Part shown: positions 52,036 through 60,779 of the stretch, one piece after another
How the letters are laid out: every line of letters begins with the position of its first letter
Numbering within the stretch: the first letter of the stretch is position 1
DNA from: CBIHON01 sp966211965
Lineage (GTDB): Bacteria; Pseudomonadota; Gammaproteobacteria; Burkholderiales; Burkholderiaceae_D
Direction of reading: 5' to 3'
DNA: 64,000 nt
Assembly: GCA_966211965.1 (NCBI GenBank)
Contig: CBIHON010000014.1
Coordinates: 1 to 64,000 of the forward strand
Position numbers and translations under genes: made by a program
The notes under the pieces: generated by a model
Database searches by the model: none
Seen by the model: only the letters and a program-made list of their open reading frames with translations
What the model was told of the DNA's origin: nothing

Positions 52036-52653
52036 ATGAAATACACCATTCCGTTGATTATTCTTCTGGCCCTGCTGCAGGGGTGTACTACGCCGATGCG
52101 TACCAGCCAGCCGGACACGGTGATTCAGCCGGCGCCGATTCAGCCCCAGATCTTTGAGGCTTCGCCGGACCCGCTCGCCGAACAAAAGCTGCGCGAGACG
52201 AATGAATTGTACGATCGCGGCGACTACGGCCGCGTCATCTCGGCCCTCACTGCCAACCGCGACGTCTGGAACGGTACGGTTGCACAACGCATGCAAGCCC
52301 ACAAGCTGCTCGCATTCAGCTATTGCCTGACCAAGCGGCAGGCGTTTTGCGAGCAGCAATTTGCCGCAGCCTTAAGGCTCGATCCGCAATTCGAACTCAA
52401 GCTGGCGGAACGCAACCACCCGCAATGGGGGCCCGCGTTCGACAAGGCGAAAGGAACTGTGTTGGTGCCGGTGGAACGGCCAATTCAATCGCAAACCAGA
52501 TCGAACTGGTCGCCTACCCAAACCAACAACAGTAGTAGCAGTAGTAGCAGTAGTAATAGCAGTTCAGGCATTAGTATCAATGTTAATCCGGGCTCTGGTG
52601 TGGATTCGGTAAAGTCTTCTTTGCCGCAATCGATACCCGTTCGAATCAACTAA
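52036..52653 (+). CDS. T6SS-linked TPR lipoprotein
   Basis: A 205-aa lipoprotein: MKYTIPLIILLALLQGC is a lipoprotein signal. Two helical repeats (NELYDRGDYGRVISALTANR, KLLAFSYCLTKRQAFCEQQF) resemble those of the preceding protein, so the two are probably paralogous in this part. The C-terminus has a run of twelve Ser/Asn coded by AGT/AGC repeats. ATG 52036 or a GTG overlapping the upstream stop at 52027 are both possible. No named family. Confidence 0.68.
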   Translation: MKYTIPLIILLALLQGCTTPMRTSQPDTVIQPAPIQPQIFEASPDPLAEQKLRETNELYDRGDYGRVISALTANRDVWNGTVAQRMQAHKLLAFSYCLTKRQAFCEQQFAAALRLDPQFELKLAERNHPQWGPAFDKAKGTVLVPVERPIQSQTRSNWSPTQTNNSSSSSSSSNSSSGISINVNPGSGVDSVKSSLPQSIPVRIN

Positions 52654-52685
52654 TCGCTTTATTAACCAAAAAAGGAAAAAATCAA

Positions 52686-53168
52686 ATGGCAATCGCATGT
52701 TTTTTGAAAGTTACTGCTGCCGATGGCGAATCGAAAGATGCAGCGCATAAAGGCTGGACCGATATCTCCTCGTTCCAATGGGGCGTGACGCAACCTGGCA
52801 GCATGTCAGTTGGCGGCGGCGGCGGTACCGGCAAATCGAGCTTTCAGGATTTGACGGCTATTTGCGCCATCGACAAGGCGATGCCTGCCCTGATGAAGCA
52901 TTGCGCGAGCGGCAAGCACTTGGCTGAAGTCAAGGTCTCCGTCTGCAAAGCCGGCGGTACGCAAATCGAATACGAACTCATCACTTTGACCGATGTGCTG
53001 GTCACCAATGTCAGCATCACCGGCGCTGCCGACGATGCCAACGTGATGGTGCACTACAGCTTCCAGGCCGCCAAGGTCAAGAACGAGTACTCGGAGCAAA
53101 CCGACCAAGGTGGCAAAGGCGCAACAAGCCAATTCGGTTGGAACGTGAAAGAAAACGTCGAGATGTAA
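52686..53168 (+). CDS. hcp: T6SS tube protein Hcp
   Basis: A 160-aa protein: MAIACFLKVTAADGESKDAA, GWTDISSFQWGVTQPGS, then the long beta-hairpin loop and the C-terminal strands VMVHYSFQAAKVKNEYSEQ match Hcp1-type tube subunits. Hexamer rings stack into the tube and carry small effectors. AAGGA upstream. In the same operon as ppkA and tssJ-M. Confidence 0.95.
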   Translation: MAIACFLKVTAADGESKDAAHKGWTDISSFQWGVTQPGSMSVGGGGGTGKSSFQDLTAICAIDKAMPALMKHCASGKHLAEVKVSVCKAGGTQIEYELITLTDVLVTNVSITGAADDANVMVHYSFQAAKVKNEYSEQTDQGGKGATSQFGWNVKENVEM

Positions 53169-53473
53169 TTCTCGCTAAGGGCTGGGCATTTTTAATGGCC
53201 GGCTCGTAAGTTGAGATCGTACCAATGTGGTTTGAATAGTGGGTCGGGAAGCGTAGTATCAGATTGACTGACCCATTATCAAATCACACAAGAAAATCAC
53301 TAAACAATCTTCGAAAAACAGCCAGGAGAGATTGACCGATGTCGTCGAATAGCTTGGCCAGATTTGCACTCCCGATATGGTGCCGCGTTACTTTCAGCTA
53401 TTTGTTCGGGGCAGCCATTTTCTTGGTCGGAAGCCACTGAAACCTTCTGCGCTTTAGTCGAGGAAAAATTTTC
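53169..53473. other. Gap between hcp and tssJ
   Basis: About 305 bp without a recognised gene. Contains a possible 33-codon ORF at 53339 and no obvious terminator, so hcp and tssJ may be co-transcribed. Confidence 0.4.
53339..53440 (+). CDS. Possible 33-aa ORF between hcp and tssJ
   Basis: ATG 53339 follows GGAGAG by nine bases and encodes MSSNSLARFALPIWCRVTFS and a short hydrophobic tail ending VGSH. The hydrophobic stretch (YLFGAAIFLVG) could span a membrane. Support is only the ribosome site; it ends 33 bp before tssJ. Confidence 0.28.
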   Translation: MSSNSLARFALPIWCRVTFSYLFGAAIFLVGSH

Positions 53474-54007
53474 ATGAGAATCGCACTCTATATTTTGTAT
53501 GCCTCGCTGGCGGTTCTGCTCAGCGCTTGCGCAGCCGGCCCTCGCAGCATCGAGCCGGTACCTTTTCGCCTGGTGCTGTCCGCCGATAATGACATCAATC
53601 CCGATGTGCGCGGGCGCCCGACCCCGGTGGTGGTACGCATATACGAGTTGCGCAATACCAGTAATTTTGAAGCCGCCGATTTTTTTTCGCTTTTTGAAAA
53701 AGAGCAGGCCGTACTCGGATCGGACTTGATCCAGCGCGAAGAAATCATCCTGCGCCCGACCGAATCGCGCCAGATCAGCCGCAGGGCACATCCCGATGCG
53801 CGCGTGATCGGCATCGTCGCAGCCTATCGCAATCTTGAACGCAGTACTTGGCGCACCGTCGTGTATCTGCCGCCACCGACCGAAGTCAGTTCGTTGCCTG
53901 TGGTTGGCCCTTATGTCACGATGAGTCCGCGCGAGCAGCAGATCTTGGTGCAGCTCAAATACCAAAGCGTGTTCACTAGCCAGGGCAAGGCTTCTTTGTT
54001 CCGTTAG
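53474..54007 (+). CDS. tssJ: T6SS outer-membrane lipoprotein TssJ
   Basis: A 177-aa lipoprotein: MRIALYILYASLAVLLSACA with the lipidated Cys19, then the TssJ fold (PFRLVLSADNDINPDVRGRP, PVVVRIYELRNTSNFEAADF, RPTESRQISRRAHPDARVIG). TssJ anchors the TssM-TssL membrane complex to the outer membrane. GAGGAAAA precedes the ATG. Its TAG stop is the first three bases of palindromic element H. Confidence 0.93.
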   Translation: MRIALYILYASLAVLLSACAAGPRSIEPVPFRLVLSADNDINPDVRGRPTPVVVRIYELRNTSNFEAADFFSLFEKEQAVLGSDLIQREEIILRPTESRQISRRAHPDARVIGIVAAYRNLERSTWRTVVYLPPPTEVSSLPVVGPYVTMSPREQQILVQLKYQSVFTSQGKASLFR

Positions 54008-54125
54008 AACCTGTTCAGAGTCTGGCCAAACGGGCGTGATGCGGATCCGTATGGTACTTGGCATCCTCATGTACTCGAGTACACTCCGGTTCACGCTCGT
54101 TTGGCGCGGCCTTGAACAGGTTCTT
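54005..54125. repeat. Palindromic element H, 121 bp, starting at the tssJ stop codon
   Basis: Begins TAGAACCTGTTCAGAG and ends GAACAGGTTCTT. The outer 12 bases and an inner 8 bases (GCCAAACG/CGTTTGGC) pair, with mismatches between, and the centre is a perfect 14-bp TGTACTCGAGTACA (54070-54083). Lies wholly between tssJ and tssK inside the T6SS operon. Confidence 0.85.
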
Positions 54126-54151
54126 AAAAATTTTGATATTCAGAGGGACAT

Positions 54152-55483
54152 ATGGCGTCTCAACGCAAAGTAGTCTGGGCCGAAGGTATTTTCCTGCGGC
54201 CCCAGCATTTTCAGCAGCAAGAGCGGTATTTCGAGCATCTGGTGCATGCGCGCGCCATGTCGGGAGAGGGTTACTTCTGGGGCTTCCACGAGCTGGTTCT
54301 CGATAACGAAGCGCTATCATTAGGCAAGGTGGTTTTGCAGCAGGCGCGCGGCATTCTGCCGGACGGCACGCCTTTCAGTTTTCCGGAGCAGGGCCAAGGT
54401 TTGCTGCCACTGAATTTCCCGGAAAACCGCAAGAATGAAAAAGTATACCTCGCCCTTCCATTGCGGCGTACAGGGCAGGACGACACCACCTTCGAAGCAG
54501 ATGCCGATACGCTTACACGCTACAGTGCGGTGATCGAGGAATTTGCCGACGGCAACTCGATGGGCGGCGAACCGGCCGAGATTCAGGTCGGCGACATCCG
54601 CATCCGCCTGTTATTGGAATCCGAATTGACCGCCGCCTGGGTGGCAATCGGCGTGGTCCATGTAATCGAGCGCCGGCCGGACAATCAATTGGTTCTCGAC
54701 CGCAGCTATATTCCGCCGATGCTGGCCTGCGGCAATCAAGATTCGCTGCGCGGCTTTATCCGAGAATTGCATGGCGCTTTGCATCAGCGCGGCGACGCCA
54801 TTTCGGCGCGCCTGCAGCAACCCGGCCGAGGTGGAATTTCCGAGGTCGGAGATTTCCTGATGCTGGGTTTGATCAATCGCTGGGAGCCGTACTTCAGCCA
54901 TTTGTCCACGGTTCCGCATATCCATCCGGAGCGCCTGTTCTCGGTTTGCTTGCAGTTGGCCGGGGACCTGGTGACCTTTACGCGCGATGACCGGCGGCCG
55001 GGAGAATATCCGCTCTACAACCACGATGATCTGGCGGGTTGTTTTGCCCCGCTGATGCTGGATTTGCGCCGTTCGTTATCCATGGTGTTCGAGCAAAATG
55101 CCATCCAGATCGAGTTGCAGGATCGCAGCAATGGCGTGCGCGTCGCCGTCATACGCGATCTCGAGCTGCTCAAGCAGGCCAAGTTCGTGCTTGCTGTTCA
55201 TGCCGATGTGCCGACCGAGATGGTGCGTTCCCGTTTCCCGACCCAGGTCAAGATCGGACCGGTAGAAAAATTGCGCGACTTGGTGAATTTGCACCTCCCA
55301 GGCGTCACTCTGCAGTCTTTACCGATTGCGCCGCGCCAGATCCCTTACCACGCCGGCTACAACTATTTCGAACTCGATACCAGCACCGATCTGTGGAAGC
55401 AGCTTGATCGGTCTGGAGGCTTGGCATTGCACGTTGCCGGTGAATTTCCGAATCTGAATCTGGAATTCTGGGCAATTCGTTAG
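54152..55483 (+). CDS. tssK: T6SS baseplate protein TssK
   Basis: A 443-aa protein: KVVWAEGIFLRPQHFQQQER is the family N-terminus, followed by GYFWGFHELVLDNEALSLGK, VYLALPLRR and the C-terminal LDTSTDLWKQLDRSGGLALH. TssK is the trimeric baseplate piece that docks onto the TssJLM complex. Starts 27 bp after palindromic element H. Confidence 0.95.
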   Translation: MASQRKVVWAEGIFLRPQHFQQQERYFEHLVHARAMSGEGYFWGFHELVLDNEALSLGKVVLQQARGILPDGTPFSFPEQGQGLLPLNFPENRKNEKVYLALPLRRTGQDDTTFEADADTLTRYSAVIEEFADGNSMGGEPAEIQVGDIRIRLLLESELTAAWVAIGVVHVIERRPDNQLVLDRSYIPPMLACGNQDSLRGFIRELHGALHQRGDAISARLQQPGRGGISEVGDFLMLGLINRWEPYFSHLSTVPHIHPERLFSVCLQLAGDLVTFTRDDRRPGEYPLYNHDDLAGCFAPLMLDLRRSLSMVFEQNAIQIELQDRSNGVRVAVIRDLELLKQAKFVLAVHADVPTEMVRSRFPTQVKIGPVEKLRDLVNLHLPGVTLQSLPIAPRQIPYHAGYNYFELDTSTDLWKQLDRSGGLALHVAGEFPNLNLEFWAIR

Positions 55484-55730
55484 GTGCGGGAGCTTGTCCC
55501 GATGAGGTCTTTGGGGTCCGGGCCTTATCGGCGAAAGGGCGCCTCATGACAAGGCGCTCGTTATGATCATGCTTCGGCAAGTCAAAGGTGAAATCTTGGC
55601 TCGGCCTACGTGAAGCAATATTTTTTGCAGGGCAATTACCTAATTCCCCATCATTGGTTTTATTTCATTGTACAATGGACAATTATTTGGCAACTTGTCC
55701 ATTGTCGTCGTATTCAGACTGGAGTTTGCC
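55484..55730. other. Gap between tssK and the tssL leader ORF
   Basis: About 245 bp without a gene. The right part is AT-rich and holds the 11-bp inverted repeat at 55672; the left part has weak inverted text (GGGCGCC...GGCGCTC) that may be a terminator without a U run. Confidence 0.4.
55672..55705. promoter_or_regulatory. Perfect 11-bp inverted repeat upstream of the tssL leader
   Basis: ACAATGGACAA and TTGTCCATTGT flank a 12-base loop; all 11 pairs match. It lies 25 bp before the 28-codon leader ORF. It may be an operator for a dimeric regulator, or an RNA hairpin in the mRNA leader of tssL-tssM. Confidence 0.7.
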
Positions 55731-55817
55731 ATGAATTTCCAGAACCCGGGTTGCGAAGTCCCGGGCATAGCATTCTCACCGGTCAACACGGATGCCTTTG
55801 GCATGATTGATTTATGA
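55731..55817 (+). CDS. 28-aa leader ORF overlapping tssL
   Basis: ATG 55731 has GGAG six to nine bases upstream and encodes MNFQNPGCEVPGIAFSPVNT plus eight more residues, stopping at TGA 55815-55817, which overlaps the tssL ATG (ATGA). tssL itself has no ribosome site of its own except within this ORF, so its translation probably depends on the leader. The peptide is not hydrophobic and matches no family I know. Confidence 0.5.
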   Translation: MNFQNPGCEVPGIAFSPVNTDAFGMIDL

Positions 55818-57154
55818 CTACTGGTATTTTATCAACTAAGCTGGGGGAGGACATTTTGTCCTCGCCTTTGGACACGTCGTCCAGCGCACCTAATGCTGAG
55901 GCAGCGAAAAAAACCAGCGTGGGTGCCAAGGAAGTAGAGGAAGGGCCCCGCGTCGCGGACTTGCCCGAGGTAATCAGCGGTTCGAATCCCCTGGTGCGCG
56001 CCAGCAACCATCTGCTAAATTTGATCCCGCAATTGCGGGCCACCAGCGATTTTCCCGAGCCGGTTGCGCTTAGAGGCTACCTGATCGAGCAGGTTGACCT
56101 GTTTGAGCAGCGTGCCCGCGAATCTGGCGTGACCGAGGAGTCGATCATCGGTGCCCGCTATTGCCTGTGCACCGTGCTGGATGAAACCGCGGCGCAGACG
56201 CCATGGGGCGGCTCCGGTATCTGGCCGCGCTACAGCTTGCTGGTGAAATTCCACAACGAGACCTGGGGCGGTGAAAAGTTCTTCATGCTGCTGTCGCGTC
56301 TGGCGCAAAATCCCCAGCAGCATCATGACTTGCTGGAGCTGATGTATTACTGCATCGCGCTCGGCTTCGAAGGGCGCTATCGGATCATGGACAACGGGCG
56401 CACGCAGCTGGAAACAGTGAAGCGCCGCCTGGCCGATATCCTGCAAAAGAACGAGGGCGAGTACTCCAAGCCGCTGTCTCTGCGTTGGCGGGGCGTCGAA
56501 GGGGAGATCAAGCGGATTTTGACCATGATGCCGATCTGGGTTGCGACGGCTGCGATTGCTTTGATCGGGCTGATCGTTTTCTTCTGGCTCAGTTATGCCT
56601 TGTCCAATCTCACCGACCCTTTGTTTTCCAAGATCAGCAGCATCCGGATGCCGCGCATTACGGTTGAGGCAAAACAACCGGTGACGCCAAGGCTGGCTCG
56701 CTTCCTGGAGCCGGAAATTCGCGAAGGCCTGGTCAGCGTGCGCGATGAGGCCGATCGCAGCATCATCATCCTGCGCGGCGACGGCATGTTCAACCCTGGC
56801 AGCAATACGGTGCTACCGCGTTACCTTCCTGTGCTTAACCGGGTCGCGGCAGCGCTCAATGAGGTCGGCGGTTCGGTGCTGGTCAGCGGCTATACCGACA
56901 ATCAACCGATTCGCACGCCGCGTTTCCCCTCCAACTGGCATCTATCCGAAGCCCGCTCGCAAGCGGTGCGGCAGTTGATCGAACCGCGCCTGACGCAAAG
57001 CGGACGGATACGCGCCGAAGGACGGGCCGATGCCGAACCGGTCGCGCCCAATGATACGCCGGCCAACCGCGCGAAAAACCGGCGCGTGGAAATCACACTG
57101 TTGTTACCCCCAAGCGAACGTGACTTAAAACTAGGTAGTGGAAATGTTCAGTAG
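55814..57154 (+). CDS. tssL: T6SS membrane-complex protein TssL with OmpA domain
   Basis: A 446-aa protein. After a variable 55-residue start, the DotU-like cytoplasmic domain (SNPLVRASNHLLNLIPQLRA, ARYCLCTVLDETAAQTPWGG, FFMLLSRLAQNPQQHHDLLE) ends in one span (WVATAAIALIGLIVFFWLSY), and a fused OmpA-like peptidoglycan-binding domain (FNPGSNTVLPRYLPVLNRVA, VSGYTDNQPIRTPRFPSNWH, RRVEITLL) closes the protein. This is the extended TssL form. Overlaps the leader ORF by four and tssM by eleven bases. Confidence 0.94.
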   Translation: MTTGILSTKLGEDILSSPLDTSSSAPNAEAAKKTSVGAKEVEEGPRVADLPEVISGSNPLVRASNHLLNLIPQLRATSDFPEPVALRGYLIEQVDLFEQRARESGVTEESIIGARYCLCTVLDETAAQTPWGGSGIWPRYSLLVKFHNETWGGEKFFMLLSRLAQNPQQHHDLLELMYYCIALGFEGRYRIMDNGRTQLETVKRRLADILQKNEGEYSKPLSLRWRGVEGEIKRILTMMPIWVATAAIALIGLIVFFWLSYALSNLTDPLFSKISSIRMPRITVEAKQPVTPRLARFLEPEIREGLVSVRDEADRSIIILRGDGMFNPGSNTVLPRYLPVLNRVAAALNEVGGSVLVSGYTDNQPIRTPRFPSNWHLSEARSQAVRQLIEPRLTQSGRIRAEGRADAEPVAPNDTPANRAKNRRVEITLLLPPSERDLKLGSGNVQ

Positions 57155-60100
57155 ATTCTTTGGATTGTTTGCCAGCCGGACCTTCTGGGTCATTGTCGGC
57201 CTGATCGTTGTCGCCCTGCTGATCTGGATCGTAGGACCGCTGATCGCGATTGCAGAGTATCGGCCGCTCGAGCCGGAGTGGATACGCTGGACCTTGATCG
57301 GCCTGATTTTCGGTTTCTACATCCTGCGGTGGATCTTCCGCCTCTGGATGGCGAAAAACATGAATGGGAAATTCCTCAACTTCATGGCCGGCGCGCGTTC
57401 CAGAAAGGACGAACAGTCCGATGAGCCCGGCACCAATGAAGTCAAGGAATTGAAGGACCGCTTTGCCAAGGCGCTCGGCACGCTCAAGAAAACCGACTTC
57501 TCCCAGGACGGCAATCACCGCTGGTGGCGCCCCAAGCAATACCTGTATCAATTGCCGTGGTATGTCTTCATCGGTGCGCCCGGTTCCGGTAAAACCACCG
57601 CTCTGCTGAATTCGGGCCTGCAGTTTCCGCTTGCCGAGCAATTGGGCAAGGCCGCCGTGCGCGGCGTCGGCGGCACCCGTAATTGCGACTGGTGGTTCAC
57701 CAATGAAGCGGTATTGCTGGATACCGCCGGACGCTATACCACGCAAGAGTCGAACGAAAAGGTAGACCAGGCCGAATGGCAGGGCTTCCTGAATCTGCTG
57801 AAAAAGTTCCGTCCCCGCCAGCCGATCAATGGCGTGTTGCTGACCATCTCCGTGACCGACCTGATGACCATGAGCGAAACCGACCGCGAGTTGCAAGCCG
57901 CGGCATTTCGCCATCGCCTCAACGAATTGCAGACCAATCTGAATATCCGCTTCCCGGTCTACGTGCTGGTCACCAAGTGCGATATGCTGGCCGGCTTCCA
58001 GGAATACTTCGGCCGCTTTGCCAAGGAAGAGCGCGCGCAAGTGTGGGGATTCACCCTGCCGTTCGATACCAAGAAGGCGTTCTCCAATGTCGGCTTCCAG
58101 CCGGCATGGTTCAAGGAAGAATTCGGCGCGTTGGTTGCACGCATTTATCGCGGCTTGCCGGATATCCTGCTGGAAGAACACGACCTTGAGCGCAAGGCAA
58201 AAATCTATTCGCTTCCTCAGCATTTCCAGGGGCTGGAAGAATTGCTGGAAAAGATGCTGTCTTCGGTCTTCTCGAGTTCGCGTTATGAGGATCAAGCCTT
58301 GTTGCGCGGCGTGTACTTTACCAGCGGTACTCAGGACGGCAGCCCGTTCGACCGCGTACTTGGCATCCTGAACAGGCGCTTCAACGTCGGGGCGAAATCC
58401 GGGAAAGAAGGTAAAGAGGGTAAAGAGGGCAAGGAAGTCAGCGTCGTCAAGGGTAAAAGCTACTTTCTCGAAGATCTGCAGAAAAAACTCATCTTCGCCG
58501 AGGCGCATCTGGCCGGCCGCAACTTCCGCTGGGAGCGTAAGCTGCAACTGGCGCGTACTGTCAGCCTGATCGTACTCTCCGTCTTGTTTGTGGTGACCTT
58601 GGCCGGCTGGACGCTAAGCTATCGCAACAACATGAAGTACATTGCCGAAGTCGAAAACAACGCCACTACCCTGGCTGAAATCGTGCATCGGGACGGGACA
58701 CGCCTGGCGGGGCAACTGGTCGATCTTTTCCCGACGCTTGACCGCGCACGCACGCTGGCGGTGAGCGAGGATTTCCCCGTGAATCGACCGCCGACCTCGT
58801 ACCGTTTCGGCCTCTATCAGGGGCACAAGCTCGATACCGCAGCGCAGCTCACCTACCGGCGTTTGCTGGAAGAGTCGCTGCTGCCGGTTATCGCGATGCG
58901 TCTCGAAGAACTGGTGAAAAATGCGCCCGCCGACAATCCGGAATTCCTCTATGAGGCGCTGAAAACCTATTTGATGCTGTATGACGAGAAGCACTACGAC
59001 AGCGAAGTGATGATTGCCTGGGTGCTGACTGATTGGGAAAGAAGTCTGCCGCCCAGCATTCCGCAGAGCGTGCGCGAGAACCTGCTGTTGCACCTGAATG
59101 CACTGGCCGGCGAACGCTACGTTAATTCGCCGTTTGCGAAAAACGAAGGACTGGTTCTGGCAACCCGTCAGAAACTGGCCGGATTCTCGCTGGCGCAGCG
59201 TGTGTACAGCCGTCTGAAACGCCGCCTCAACAAGAGCGACATCCCGGAATTCAACATCGCTGCGGCCGGCGGTTCGCAATCTGCGCTGGTGTTTGCACGC
59301 AAATCCGGGCAACCGATTACGCGCGGCATTTCGGCCCTGTTCACTCATAACGGCTATCACCAGTTGTTCGACAAGGAAGTCAGCAAGGTATCCTCGACCT
59401 TGGCATTCGAGGAATCCTGGGTGCTGGGCGAGGAAATGAAAACCAGCAAGGAAAAACTGGACGACCTGAGCCAGAAGCGCTTGGTGCTGGAAGTGAAACG
59501 CCTGTACATGCATGAGTATGTCAAGCTGTGGGAAAACTATCTGGCCGACATCAAGCTGATTCCGAGCCAGTCCTTGGCGCAAAGTGTCGAGATCTCCCGT
59601 GTGCTGTCCGGTCCCGATTCGCCGCTGGCCCAATTCCTGCGTGCCGTCGCCAAGGAAACTACGCTATCGAAGGAGCAGACGCAGAACAGTACAGCCTCTC
59701 TGCTTGGCCGGGCCAAGGATCGAATCAACTCCACCAAATCCGATCTGGAGCAAGTGTTCGGGCCTATCAATACGCCGGGCCAGCCGAATCCGCTGGAACG
59801 GCCGGAGGCGATCGTGGATAACCGTTTCGAACCCTTGCGCCGTTTGGCTGCGAGCAGCGGCTCGGGCGGATCACAGCTCGACCAGACGCTGCAATTGATC
59901 AACGAGCTTTACACTACGTTGACAGCCACCGATGCGGCGCTGAGGGCAGGCAATACGCCGCCCAATTCCGACGTTGCCAACAAGCTCAAGTCGGAAGCGG
60001 CGCGCTTGCCGATGCCCTTGCGCGGCATGCTGGAAGGCTTGACCACCTTGGGCGCAAGCCAGATTGCGGGCGTCGCGCGTGCCAGCATCAGCGGCAACAT

Positions 60101-60779
60101 GTCGGCCAGCGTCGGCGATTTTTGCAAGACCGCGATAGCCGGACGCTATCCGGTCGATCCTTCATCCAGCAAGGACATTACACCCGACGATTTCGGCCGG
60201 ATGTTCGGGCCAAGTGGTTTGATGGACGATTTTTTCCAGCGCAATCTGGCGCCTCTGGTCGACATCTCCAAGCATCCCTGGACCTTCCGGCCCGGCGCCA
60301 GCGGACCTGGCGGCACTGATTCGAACGGCTTGGCGCAGTTCCAAAAAGCGCAAACCATACGCGATATTTTTTTCCGCGGCGGTGCGCGTACGCCCGGTTT
60401 GCGCATCGATATCAAGCCCTTGGAAATGGACCCTGCGCTTACCCAATTTACCTTGGACATCGACGGACAGGTGGTGCGCTACGCGCACGGTCCGCAAGTA
60501 CCGGTCAGCGTGGTCTGGCCCGGCACTAGAGGCTCAAGTCAGATTCGTGCCCAGATCAGCCCTGCGGGGAATTCGGCCGGGTTGATGATCGAAGGTCCGT
60601 GGGCCTTGCACCGTTTGTTCGATCGCATGCAGATTTCGCGCGGCGCATCGAGCGAGCGCTTTATCGCGACGCTGACGGTCGACGGCCGCAGGATTGTATT
60701 CGAGGTTGTCGCAAACAGCGTGCAAAATCCTTTCAAACTACCGCAGTTGGAGTCCTTTCAATGTCCGGCAAAGCTTTAG
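57144..60779 (+). CDS. tssM: T6SS membrane-complex protein TssM (IcmF)
   Basis: A 1211-aa inner-membrane protein. Two N-terminal spans (about 14-36 and 46-66), a cytoplasmic NTPase domain with Walker A GAPGSGKT (144-151), a third span near 480 (TVSLIVLSVLFVVTLAGWTL), then a large periplasmic part with the IcmF-related and TssM C-terminal domains (IDIKPLEMDPALTQFTLDID, SAGLMIEGPWALHRLFDRMQ). Four Gly-Lys-Glu repeats (58401-58436) lie just before the third span. ATG 57144 overlaps tssL; GTG 57138 is an alternative. Confidence 0.96.
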   Translation: MFSRFFGLFASRTFWVIVGLIVVALLIWIVGPLIAIAEYRPLEPEWIRWTLIGLIFGFYILRWIFRLWMAKNMNGKFLNFMAGARSRKDEQSDEPGTNEVKELKDRFAKALGTLKKTDFSQDGNHRWWRPKQYLYQLPWYVFIGAPGSGKTTALLNSGLQFPLAEQLGKAAVRGVGGTRNCDWWFTNEAVLLDTAGRYTTQESNEKVDQAEWQGFLNLLKKFRPRQPINGVLLTISVTDLMTMSETDRELQAAAFRHRLNELQTNLNIRFPVYVLVTKCDMLAGFQEYFGRFAKEERAQVWGFTLPFDTKKAFSNVGFQPAWFKEEFGALVARIYRGLPDILLEEHDLERKAKIYSLPQHFQGLEELLEKMLSSVFSSSRYEDQALLRGVYFTSGTQDGSPFDRVLGILNRRFNVGAKSGKEGKEGKEGKEVSVVKGKSYFLEDLQKKLIFAEAHLAGRNFRWERKLQLARTVSLIVLSVLFVVTLAGWTLSYRNNMKYIAEVENNATTLAEIVHRDGTRLAGQLVDLFPTLDRARTLAVSEDFPVNRPPTSYRFGLYQGHKLDTAAQLTYRRLLEESLLPVIAMRLEELVKNAPADNPEFLYEALKTYLMLYDEKHYDSEVMIAWVLTDWERSLPPSIPQSVRENLLLHLNALAGERYVNSPFAKNEGLVLATRQKLAGFSLAQRVYSRLKRRLNKSDIPEFNIAAAGGSQSALVFARKSGQPITRGISALFTHNGYHQLFDKEVSKVSSTLAFEESWVLGEEMKTSKEKLDDLSQKRLVLEVKRLYMHEYVKLWENYLADIKLIPSQSLAQSVEISRVLSGPDSPLAQFLRAVAKETTLSKEQTQNSTASLLGRAKDRINSTKSDLEQVFGPINTPGQPNPLERPEAIVDNRFEPLRRLAASSGSGGSQLDQTLQLINELYTTLTATDAALRAGNTPPNSDVANKLKSEAARLPMPLRGMLEGLTTLGASQIAGVARASISGNMSASVGDFCKTAIAGRYPVDPSSSKDITPDDFGRMFGPSGLMDDFFQRNLAPLVDISKHPWTFRPGASGPGGTDSNGLAQFQKAQTIRDIFFRGGARTPGLRIDIKPLEMDPALTQFTLDIDGQVVRYAHGPQVPVSVVWPGTRGSSQIRAQISPAGNSAGLMIEGPWALHRLFDRMQISRGASSERFIATLTVDGRRIVFEVVANSVQNPFKLPQLESFQCPAKL

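Noticed and set aside
57093..58547. 484-aa minus-strand frame
   Set aside because: Antisense of tssM; no ribosome site or family features.
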